A stretch of 64,000 nt of DNA from Isoperla grammatica (lineage: Eukaryota; Arthropoda; Insecta; Plecoptera; Perlodidae), in the NCBI GenBank assembly GCA_945910005.1, contig OX246749.1, positions 32,693,271 to 32,757,270 on the forward strand, given 5' to 3'. The notes under the pieces are model-generated. The model did no database searches. It was given only the letters and a program-made list of their open reading frames with translations, and was not told where the DNA came from. Positions 55,564 through 64,000 of the stretch are shown here, one piece after another. The position numbers and the translations under genes are program-made. Within the stretch, counting starts at the first letter, position 1. Every line of letters begins with the position of its first letter.

Positions 55564-56394
55564 TAAACTAGGTAAAACGCTCTGTGTGACGCGTTGATAA
55601 GCAAGCACGTCGACTAACATTCTGTCCAAAAGTTCTCAAAGTAATCGATCAGTGCAAAGCCTTCTAAATAACTCACAATCTCCAGTCGCTACAAGTTGGG
55701 ATCTATTTGCAAAGAGCTTTGATTTTTGGGGCGTGGCCACGGTTTCTTTACAGCAATGTTATTGTAATTTCTACTTCCAATACTTATCGTATTGCGTTGA
55801 AATTAGTATATTCGTGACCGGAGGAAAATTTACTAAAATACGGATATCTCAGATGTTGTGCCATTTTTTCTAACGTTTTAACTTCTCGACCGATTTTGCT
55901 ACAACACTGAGTGTTTGTGTGTGTTACACTAGGAGCACACTGGGTGTAACAAGGATCATTGAACAGCCAATAGGGCGAGACACATCGGATCATGGAGTAG
56001 TTAGCTGGTTGTATCATGTTGTGTAGTGAAACTTGTGATCTGGGCTATTATATTCGCTCTGTCGGAAACCGAACACATTAAATCTATTGGTTTAACACAA
56101 TCACTTTGTAAAAGCACCTACTTAAATTTAGTTACTAACAAAACTTTTCAGTACAAATTTAAATTCACACTTGATAATGGTTAAAAGCATGGAAAAATAA
56201 TTTAAAAATATCATAAATGAAGATGACAATCCAAATAAGCATCCTATGCACCTCAATGAGTGAAGAGTATAATCATATAGTATTTTGATCAGTTGCGGTA
56301 TATCCTAGTCCCAACGGAAGTATTCGCATACCGATCTCAGGTCATTGTCTACTGCCCCTTTTGATCGCGCCAGTTGAAAGGAAATCAACAGATA
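55564..56394. other. No gene recognised
   Basis: Unassigned. Frames of 73 and 77 codons at 55652 and 55784 lack motifs. Confidence 0.4.
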
Positions 56395-56696
56395 AAGGTA
56401 TCTCACATCAACAAGTAAGATAGTGTCAGAGGAGTCAGGACCGCCCACAATTAGTTTCCAACTTAACAAGTGCGAATCACTAACGTTTTTCTCGATTTTC
56501 TAGTACAATTTGGTTGCGTTAAGTTTTTTGACGGAAACCTGCTTGCACGTTTTCTTGTACGTTACCGTCAAAAAACTTACCGCAACTAAATTATAGTAGA
56601 AAATCGGGAAAAACGTTGGTGATTCGCGCTTGTTAAGTTGGAAACTAAAATGTGGGCGGTCCTGATACCATCTTACTTCTTGGTGGGAGAGACCTT
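56395..56696. mobile_element. Palindromic MITE family E, copy 3 (full length)
   Basis: AAGGTATCTCACATCAACAA GTAAGATAGTG ... GGTAACGTA-centred palindrome ... CATCTTACTTCTTGGTGGGA GAGACCTT. Nearly every base of the left arm is matched by the right arm; best uninterrupted copy with 15632-15923. Confidence 0.95.
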
Positions 56697-57213
56697 AACC
56701 TGGCGTTCTTTCACACATTCGTAAATGCACGGTTCGGCTTAGTCGAGTACACAGGCGGTTTTGCCACACCCACGACAATTTGATCAACACAGCAAGTTCA
56801 AGACAATTTGAGTTGATGGTTTATAGTTGTGTAGCGGAGAGGTCAAGAAGCAACATTAATAACAAACACAAGACTTGAACATTGTTATACACTTTAACTA
56901 GTTGACATTCCAATCATTCAACACTAGCAGGTTTTGTTGGCAAAATGTCCAAAGAGCTCAAACGGGTCTGAATGGACAACCGAGTCAAAGTTTGCAAGAA
57001 GTGTCCAAAAGAGTTTACTTCTCTGGATAAGAAGTGAAGCCGTCTGAACGTCAAGAGAACGAGGACGGTCGTCAAGTTGTTTGGCGACCTGGAGGGGGGT
57101 GGGGGGGGGGGGGGGGGGGAAGTGTCTCGACGGGGCCGTGGGAGACAGAGTGACCGGACTCTGGGGGGCGGTGGGTGGGATTCAAGTCGAACTCTCGTCC
57201 ATATTACTTTTAG
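56697..57213. other. No gene recognised; G-rich tract 57094-57119
   Basis: G6TG18-type tract and otherwise unassigned sequence. Confidence 0.45.
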
Positions 57214-57553
57214 GTCCGTATTCATAGTCGTCCACTATCCTATACCCCTTGGAGAGGCACCCGTTGTTGCAACGATTTTTCTAAATAACATGATAAAACT
57301 GTTACCCGGCAAGCCGGCGCAGTTGGCCGAGGTCGATTAGGCGTTGGTCTGTAGTTAACTGCGGTCTCTGCGTTCCAGGTTCGAATCCTGGCTTGAGCAT
57401 GCGGATGTCATGTGGCGTTTTTTCATCCTCATAATCAACCGTCTCGATTAGCCTCATTGCAAAAATATGGGACGTAAACCCCCAAATATCATCATCATCT
57501 GTTACCTGGCAACAACGGTAGGCCCTAGGGGTATGGGACGACTATGAGTTACA
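57214..57553. mobile_element. MITE family H, copy 2, hosting a SINE
   Basis: GTATTCATAGTCGTCCACTA TCCTATACCCCTTGG and CACCCGTTGTTGC are inverted as GCAACAACGGTAGG, CCCTAGGGGTATGGGACGAC TATGAGTTAC. The core CCCTAGGGG-TA and ACAACGG match family H copy 1. Confidence 0.87.
57313..57498 (+). mobile_element. tRNA-Ser/Leu-like SINE, 186 bp, 14-bp TSD
   Basis: The head GCGCAGTTGGCCGAGGTCGA has a class II tRNA-like A box, and GGTTCGAATCC (57379-57389) is a perfect B box. The tail is (ATC)n. CTGTTACC-GGCAA (57299-57312 and 57499-57512, one mismatch) is the target duplication. Not a functional tRNA gene: there is no matching acceptor stem and it is embedded in a SINE body. Confidence 0.9.
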
Positions 57554-57576
57554 GCTGTAACATTTTTATGGAGCAT

Positions 57577-57625
57577 TTTAAGGACCCTAGATAAGTTTTT
57601 AACACGGTCCTTAAAATTTGTCATA
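57577..57625 (-). mobile_element. Repeat family A, fragment
   Basis: AAGGACCCTAGATAAGTTTT TAACACGGTCCTTAAAATTT resembles one module edge; heavily decayed. Confidence 0.5.
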
Positions 57626-57966
57626 CAAAGCTCTTCATTTCAATAAGCCCGGATGCACCTCCACTCAATTTTGAGCAACACCTAATAATGTTAATAACGA
57701 ATAAGAGGGCTGTGACGACACAGGTCAGACAAACAATCGGTTGCTTCATTGTTGTGTCTTTCTTTGTGATTTGAGCACATTCAATGTTTGTCCGAAACAA
57801 AACACTTTTGAGTGACTATTTTTGTATTCGAAACTAATGCTATTGCTATGGAATTGTTTTATTACATTCAAATGCAGTTTTCTATAAAATTTCAACAAAA
57901 GCATTGATGATCAAGTCAAATGGGCGTCTCAGGCGCGACTTTCTGCCGCTCGCAGCGCTAGCAGTA

Positions 57967-58197
57967 CTGAAAGGTCCAACTCGATCTTTGCAACTCGCTT
58001 TCTCAATTCAAACATTCATGTCGTTTATATTTAATACTTATAAATATAAATCATCCATTGTTGTAATGTTTTACAAGGTTTTTGAAAGAGAATACCTTCG
58101 TTATAGATACAAAACAAACATATTGTCGTTTGACAGTTAGACAGTTGAATAACGACAGTATTCAACATGGAATGAATTACAAAGTTGGACCTTTCAG
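57967..58197. mobile_element. Small TIR MITE, 231 bp, 15-bp TIRs
   Basis: CTGAAAGGTCCAACT (57967-57981) is perfectly inverted as AGTTGGACCTTTCAG (58183-58197). No target duplication resolved. Confidence 0.82.
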
Positions 58198-58775
58198 GAT
58201 AGGTGCTGCAACCTACTTCAGCTTTGACCTGAGACGTTCATTATGTTCCAAGTACATAGGTTCACTGACACCCCGCCAGAATATTGACGCAACTCGTTGT
58301 TATGCCCGGTTGTCTAGTCTAGAGGGCCGTGATGTGACGTAATGTGTTCTGAATGGCGGTTTGGAATCCGCCCAGACTCAAGAACAGTTTACCCCGTTGA
58401 ACAGTCGTCCTCTAATTATTACGACCGTGACCGGATGTGGGTGAATTAGTTCTGATTAGAGTCGCTAGGGTCGTCGCTTCGTAGTTTAGTTCCCGCGTCG
58501 CCCGCACACCACGCCTAGCGCTGAGGGCAGTCGGCCATATTGTGAGGCGTAGTGAGCGTGGTGGTCATATTGGCGCCAAAAAGAAATTTTATTTTTAAGT
58601 CCCAGTATTATGAAATATTTTGAAGGCTACTAACACCTACTAACTTAATTTCACCATGGAAACCAAGCCAAGTGGAATGGGAAGCCTGAATGGATGCCGT
58701 GGAGAGAACATGATAGTAGCTTACAAAAAATCTAATTAATTATAACGGAAACATAGTAGAACAGGTAAAACGTTA
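58198..58775. other. No gene recognised
   Basis: Includes a family A-like shred (CTAGAGGGCCGTGATG, 58320) and CGGCCATATTG (58532). Otherwise unassigned. Confidence 0.4.
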
Positions 58776-58998
58776 TATAAGACCTAGTAATTGGACTGTA
58801 CAGTGTACACTGTTTCTTATTAAGATAAAAACAAATAAAACCGCAATATTTTTAACTCTTATCAAAGCTCTTCAATGGGCGAAAACACACAGTGTTTTCG
58901 CCCGTTGAAGAGATCTGACCAGGGTTCAAAATATTGCGGGTTTTAATTGTTTTTATCTTGACAAGGAACAGTGTACAGTCCAATTACTAGGTCTTACA
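58776..58998. repeat. Long near-perfect palindrome, ~105-bp arms
   Basis: TAAGACCTAGTAATTGGACT GTACAGTGTACACTGTTTCT and the core TTCAATGGGCGAAAACAC are inverted as GTGTTTTCGCCCGTTGAAG ... ACAGTGTACAGTCCAATTAC TAGGTCTTA with almost no spacer at about 58888. Confidence 0.95.
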
Positions 58999-59123
58999 TA
59001 AATATCTCATTATTCAGGCTCTAAGACTGATTCGAAGTTCCGTTATGTTGTTACGTTTATGAATCGTATGATCACTATGCAATTGGAAGATATTTTCTTT
59101 ATTATATCCTAGTATATCCTCTC

Positions 59124-59292
59124 GTCAAATTCCTTCTACGTCGATAACAAACAGAAGATTTTACAAACAACTATGCGAGCTTATGTGTTAAATGTTTGTT
59201 TCACAGCTCTAGATATATCTTTACACCCAATTCCTTCTGCTTTGATAACAAACAGAAGATTTAACAAACAACTACGGCAGCTTATGTAAGAT
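59124..59292. repeat. Diverged duplication (~104-bp spacing)
   Basis: AATTCCTTCTACGTCGATAA CAAACAGAAGATTTTACAAA CAACTA at 59130 recurs at 59229 with a few changes. Confidence 0.9.
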
Positions 59293-60479
59293 ATCCGTAT
59301 AAGTCTCTCGTTTTGTCTTCTACCGGCTTCTCCTTGTAACGATTCGTGGAAATATCTCCGTCTGTTCTTTTTCTCTTCAAACATCGACAGAGCGGAACTA
59401 TTAGTTTCCTAAAAAAAAAACTAGTCTATGGGAAAATCTCTAGAGTTTCCCGGCTAAGTTTTCCGATGTCTACGATATCATATCTGTCGACATTAATATC
59501 TCGCGAACAAACAAGACGTTAGGAAAAACAGACGAGTATTGATGGATGAGTTGAAGAAGAAGATAGAGAGCGAGAGAGAGAGAGAGAGAGAGAGAGAAAC
59601 TGTCTTCGTCCAACTTTCTGACGTCATCTGCCAAGACTCTCGTGGTCTGTCTTCCTACAAGATTTCTCAAATATCTTTTTTGGTATGCTGCTCTTTTCAT
59701 TAATTCCCTTTAGATAGCTAAACCATTTTCATCTGTCTTTGATGTATGTTGGAAAATATTATTAATGAAATACATGTTTTTGAAGGTAAAATATCATTAC
59801 GAAAACAAATACTCTACAATTCGTTCTGCAATATCCTTTCTGTGCACCGTAAAACAAAACAAAACAATCCATTCTAACCCAAGGGCATTCGAAATGTGTG
59901 CACTTACTTTATAAACAAGAAGAATTGTGAAAGGTACAAAATAAAAAACGTCACAAACAAACAAAGCCTACATTAAAACGCACACACAGACAAAACCATT
60001 ATTATTTTAAATACGTTCTCAAAATCTTAAAGGAAAAACGTCAGAACGGGACGAGAATATCGTGCAGACAAATTGGGCAATCCAGTCTCTTCAGACTGGG
60101 CAATTTGAAATCTCTCCGTTCTTTTGAAGAGGAAAAGAAGAATATTATCCACGCTGCCATTATTTATATCAAAGGGTTTGAAATTGGTTCGTGGTTTCGC
60201 CGTCGTAGCTTCGGAGCGCTTCGGTCGCGTCTTTAGAAGTTTGGCCAGTTTGTGGGAGTGGATTGGGAGACGAGACGAGGGGGAATTGAAATTGTGTTTA
60301 TAAGAACATAGACAGGTAGGAGACACACAAATAGGGGCCTCACACATGAATGAACCGAGACGTGAAAATAAACATAGAAATAGAGAGATGGATATCAATA
60401 TATTATTCGATATTCAATTTAAACGGTAATATCTACTGTATGCGATGAGTATTAACTCTCATTTGGTAGTCTGATAAGG
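59293..60479. other. No gene recognised
   Basis: Short (GA)n at 59569-59597. A 123-codon minus frame (60027-60398) has no recognisable motif. Confidence 0.4.
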
Positions 60480-60499
60480 TAGTTATTTGTGCTTTTATT

Positions 60500-60690
60500 G
60501 GTTGCTGATTGTTAAGTAGATGAGCTTTAAGCCAAACAATAATAGGGTGACTACTGAAAAAAACATTAAACCTCTCTCTTTACTTAGTAGGTAACTATTT
60601 CTCATCAACGTATTTTGCTGATTGTTTAGTAGATGAGCTTTAAGCCAAACAATAATATAGTGAGTACTAAAGAAAGAAAGAAAGAGGTTA
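60500..60690. repeat. Diverged duplication (~111-bp spacing)
   Basis: GCTGATTGTTAAGTAGATGA GCTTTAAGCCAAACAATAAT A at 60504 recurs at about 60618 with one substitution; (AAAG)n follows at 60670-60685. Confidence 0.92.
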
Positions 60691-61545
60691 GAGTGAAGAT
60701 ATGATCTGTTCGAAGATTCATTAACTTCTGTCAGTGAGTGTAGATATACACAAAAAGGGAAGTATGCCCCGCAATGTGTTTTCTTATCTTTGGGTATAAA
60801 GACAACTTACAATGAAGTCAAGTTAATTTGAATGTAAATTTCAAGAATATATATTTTTATTTTATTGTTTAAACCCAAACTTACTCAACTTGACCATTTA
60901 GTTTATGATGTGTACATATTTTTTTCGTTTGTTTAAACTTATAATGTCTGCGCTTTGTGGTAATTTTTTAATAATATTCTTGCTCACAATTTATGGAAAA
61001 ACAATATTGTTTTTTTAACCCCCAGTGAAAATCACTTCTTGTATAAACGTTTTGATGATATTACTATATACAACCTGTTAAAAATTATAACTAAACTTTC
61101 CATTAATTCCTCTTGGGGAATTTATTTTTACCACCACAAGTTTGCTTAACTCGGCCGTATAAACCAATGTGAACTCGACGAAAACAGCAGCGACGGTAAT
61201 AATAATAATTGACAGTTCTACCAACTCTCTCTCTCTCGCTCCCAACTAGCTCGTGACCAACCTGACAAAAAGCAGACCCCTTTATCTTCCTTCCATCGTT
61301 CAAGTCACAAAAACTAAACCTTCTAAAGATAAAGTTGTTGGACCTGAGTTTAAGGAGGGGGAGGTGAGGTGAAGTCTGGAGGGGGGAGGGAGGCGCCGCT
61401 TGTCCTAGCCGGCTACTCTCCCCTCCCCTCCCCCCCCTCACACTCCCTAGAGACTTATGTGCCGATAACAAGTACTTGACTATTTCAACACCTTAAGAGC
61501 GTTCGGCAGTAAGAGTTTTACAGATGTATTGGCCGTCAACTAATT
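60691..61545. other. No gene recognised; C/G-rich patch 61355-61440
   Basis: GGAGGGGGAGG and CCCCTCCCCTCCCCCCCC stretches lie within 80 bases of each other. Otherwise AT-rich. Confidence 0.45.
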
Positions 61546-61857
61546 ACTCTTAAACTAATAGTAGGATTATTATAAATATTTAGGCCTACCTACTTGTAGA
61601 GGGGATATCATATCAATGCATGGTATTAAGTACATTTGTCACCAACCTATTTAAATATAATGTATCCTTTTTTAAACAGACTCTCCGTATTATTTCGCAG
61701 AACATTTTCTACGAAAGTAATTTAGTTGCATACTTCAAACATGAGTATATTATTTTTGAGCAGGCTTGTCACAAATGTACTTAATACCATGCGTAGATAT
61801 GACATCCCTCATCAAGTAGGTAAATTTTCATAATAATAATATTATTTGTTTAAGAGA
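61546..61857. mobile_element. Foldback element, ~110-bp arms
   Basis: CTCTTAAACTAATA, CTACTTGTAGAGGG, ATCATATCAATGCATGGTAT TAAGTACATTTGT are inverted as ACAAATGTACTTAATACCAT GCGTAGATATGACATCCCTC, CAAGTAG and TTTGTTTAAGAG around a ~75-bp centre. Confidence 0.94.
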
Positions 61858-62033
61858 AATTGGTTTACCGAAAACATCAAGGAACAACGGCGATTTTCTA
61901 ATAATCGGATTTCTAAAACGGCGCCCAGTAAAAGCCACCATGCATTTTGTATGTTATGATTGTTAAAACTGTGGTAACCAATTCGAGATTAGTAAATCGG
62001 CCAATTAAAAAGTTAAGTGAATTCAAACCTAAG

Positions 62034-62298
62034 AATAGATGATTTTCAGAACTTATCTAGAGGGCCATATGATTTGCTCTATCTAAGGGTTCTTGATAGT
62101 TATGTTCAGGTGTATTTTGCACTGTCGTGCATTGTTGTCATTGAAGATCTAGAGGGGCCGTGATTAGCTCTATCTAAGGGTCCTTGATAGTTATGTTAAG
62201 GTGCATTTTTCACTGTCGTGCATTGTTGTCATTGAATATCTAGAAGGCCGTTATAAGCTCTATCTAAGGGTCCTAGATGAATCCTGAAAAAGGTCTAT
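62034..62298 (+). mobile_element. Repeat family A, copy 19 (two 90-bp modules)
   Basis: AATAGATGATTTTCAGAACT to GATGAATCCTGAAAAAGGTC TA; ATTGAAGATC/ATTGAATATC at 62141 and 62231 are about 90 apart. Both termini present. Confidence 0.95.
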
Positions 62299-62790
62299 CA
62301 CGGCCTTCTAAGTAACTCAAGTCCTCAGTCAGTCCACACTGCGTAGTTTCCAACCCGCCGTGCGAATGTGTGTGGACACAGTAAAGTGCTCTCGCCAGCA
62401 GAATCCACTCTAATATGTATTCCCCCCCCCCCCCCCCCCCCCACCCACCCTCCACGCTTATACAGCAGAACTTGTCTACTCATAAACCCTCACCCGCGCT
62501 CTTATCTGATAACGGTGACGCATATGTAGGTAGAGGTGAGAGAACTGCAGACTGGGAAAACAAGCAAGGTTTTAGCGTACGTAGATTCCAGAAGTTACGG
62601 CTAAGATGCTCAAGCTGTGTATTCATAGTTCCCACGTGACGTCACAGCGGCCATGATTGCGACAAAATTCATCTTGGCCCAATGGGGATAATACGAGTAA
62701 ATTGACTCAATTCATAATTTAGGATTAAAAAAAAGGAGTAAACATAAGTAATAAAAAGCATCGCATACCTATTGTGTTTTAAAAAAATGC
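62299..62790. other. No gene recognised; C21 tract
   Basis: C21 at 62422-62442. ACGTGACGTCACAGCGGCCA at 62635 resembles a family C terminus without a partner. Confidence 0.5.
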
Positions 62791-62944
62791 TTAGGTCCAG
62801 TCTTACAATGTCACAAAAACTACTTATTCGTCGAAAAGCTTGTTTTCTCCATAGCAACCACCAATCAAAACCATTGAAATCCTCCAAATAGCTTAATTGC
62901 TACAAATAACTTTCTTATACGGAGATTGTAAGACCGGCCCTTAG
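62791..62944 (-). mobile_element. MITE family F2, single copy 3
   Basis: TTAGGTCCAGTCTTACAATG TCAC ... GGAGATTGTAAGACCGGCCC TTAG: both inverted termini present, ~154 bp, reverse orientation to the array. Confidence 0.95.
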
Positions 62945-63446
62945 TTTGATAGAACTGAAGATTTCTGTGTTTTAACACCAAAAGATTCAATTGTATCTCC
63001 TTAGACAAAGTCATGGTTCTATACTGGTTACTAGGGGCAATCTTTTTTCAGATGTAGATCCAACTCAAACCTGAGCAAGATGATCGTAGAATTTTGGCAC
63101 ACTTTTACAGGCTATTGACACACCTTTACAGACTATTGACACACCTTTGCAGCAGCCTCGAACCAGACAATCAATAGACAACTCAAAGTTCAAGAATAAC
63201 TTAGAAACTCCGCATAAACTTTATCTACCAACTTTTCAAATTCTATAACTAACCTTCACGACCGAGGATAAATATTTTCTCAACGTGAAGAAATTATTAT
63301 TTTACTTCTAGTAAACGTTTGGAGATAAAAATATATCATCTAGATTCAGTTGCCGCTGTGGAAACGTGTATTTGTGTAGGAGCTTCTAACAAGAAACATT
63401 GTTGTTTTAAGTGGATCGATATTTTCGCTCCACGAACAATTAAAAT
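62945..63446. other. No feature recognised
   Basis: Short direct repeat ACACCTTTACAGACTATTG / CACACTTTTACAGGCTATTG at 63098-63150; otherwise unassigned. Confidence 0.45.
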
Positions 63447-63572
63447 AACAGTCGTCTTTAACTCGTTGGTCTATAAACCGTGGTTTTTGCGTTCCAGGTT
63501 CGAATCCCAGATTGGGCACGGATGTCATTGATGTTTTTTTTTATATTATACATAGCTTTTTACAAATAAAGA

Positions 63573-63658
<86 letters not shown>

Positions 63659-63671
63659 TTATTTTATTTTT
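63447..63671 (+). mobile_element. tRNA-Ser/Leu-like SINE fragment with (TTA)n tail
   Basis: TTGGTCTATAAACCG, GCGTTCCAGGTTCGAATCCC (B box 63497-63507) and GCACGGATGTCATTGATG match the SINE at 57313 from its anticodon region on. The tail is (TTA)n at 63573-63671. The A box part is lost. Confidence 0.8.
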
Positions 63672-64000
63672 ACCTCGTCGTTATGTTCTGCTTATCCTTC
63701 AATTCGCCCCCTGATAATATCTCCTGCAGAAAAACCTGTTGATTCTGACCTCCTTTCAAACACATACTTGTTGCTTGTTGTGCTAGAACGAACGTCTCTG
63801 GTTAGGTATAGGAAACTATGCAAAATTAACTGTATAGTTACCGATTGATAATTTGAGAACGCTTAAAGATATAAAACAAAGAGTTACGTGTACCCAGCGT
63901 GGGATCCGATTTTCTATTAGATAAACGCAATTAATTAAAAATAGTTTCAATTAATATTGTAAACGCTTTTCGATTGTCATTTCTATAATTAAATAATTAA

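Noticed and set aside
57313..57400. Functional tRNA gene (Ser/Leu-like)
   Set aside because: A and B boxes are good but the 5' and 3' ends do not pair as an acceptor stem, and the sequence continues into a SINE body with an (ATC)n tail and a target duplication.
60027..60398. 123-codon minus-strand ORF as a gene
   Set aside because: Short hydrophobic start but no domain, no splice sites or conserved motif that I can identify.

Overview
The window looks like gene-poor, AT-rich nuclear DNA from a marine invertebrate, most probably a lophotrochozoan such as a mollusc. The evidence is a chordate/insect-unlike mix: tRNA-derived SINEs, very many short inverted-repeat transposons (MITEs), abundant microsatellites and poly(C)/poly(G) tracts, TAGGCCTA-rich patches, an APE-type LINE, and a stand-alone P2X7-type cysteine-rich domain, a module common in cnidarian, echinoderm and molluscan genomes. 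No bacterial organisation, rRNA or bona fide tRNA gene is seen. The taxon is an inference; nothing here fixes a species.

Coding content is small. One intact LINE reverse-transcriptase ORF (47873-50956, minus) encodes 1027 residues with APE endonuclease and RT motifs and is cut off upstream by a 200-base assembly gap (51002-51201). One 158-residue ORF (21001-21477, plus) encodes the P2X7 C-terminal 'ballast'-like zinc domain and sits between inverted repeats at 20520 and 22048, so it may be carried by a transposon. A possible first coding exon lies at 29023-29094 behind CRE/ETS-like promoter motifs and ending in a strong GTAAGA donor. A promoter-like cluster with a 34-codon ORF is at 36700-36911. 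The rest of the long open frames are translations of microsatellites or minisatellites.

Most of the window is layered mobile-element debris. Family A (about 21 copies, both strands) has TAGAC-type inverted termini and an internal 90-bp module that is tandemly amplified in some copies with no indels (19601-20079). Family E is a nearly fully palindromic ~295-bp MITE (three copies), one of which carries a 1.4-kb element with 28-bp inverted termini and a perfect 8-bp target duplication. Family H is a MITE present twice; one copy contains a 260-bp hAT-like MITE (14-bp termini, 8-bp duplication) and the other a tRNA-Ser/Leu-like SINE (14-bp duplication). Family F2 is a ~150-bp MITE found as three single copies and as a head-to-tail array of four complete units (51598-52199). 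Families B, C, D, Q and T and many single foldbacks fill the rest.

Tandem DNA is also prominent: a 90-bp x 15 minisatellite open in both strands (34513-35869), a TTAC tetranucleotide block with a ~395-bp higher-order duplication (22548-23408), (TAA)n, (GA)n, (CT)n, (GTGTGC)n, and two short arrays with conserved cores (TTAAGT every ~16 bp at 240-435; TCGATTAATCGA every ~31 bp at 15265-15419). Intervals between 300 bp and 3 kb in which I recognise nothing are listed as such.
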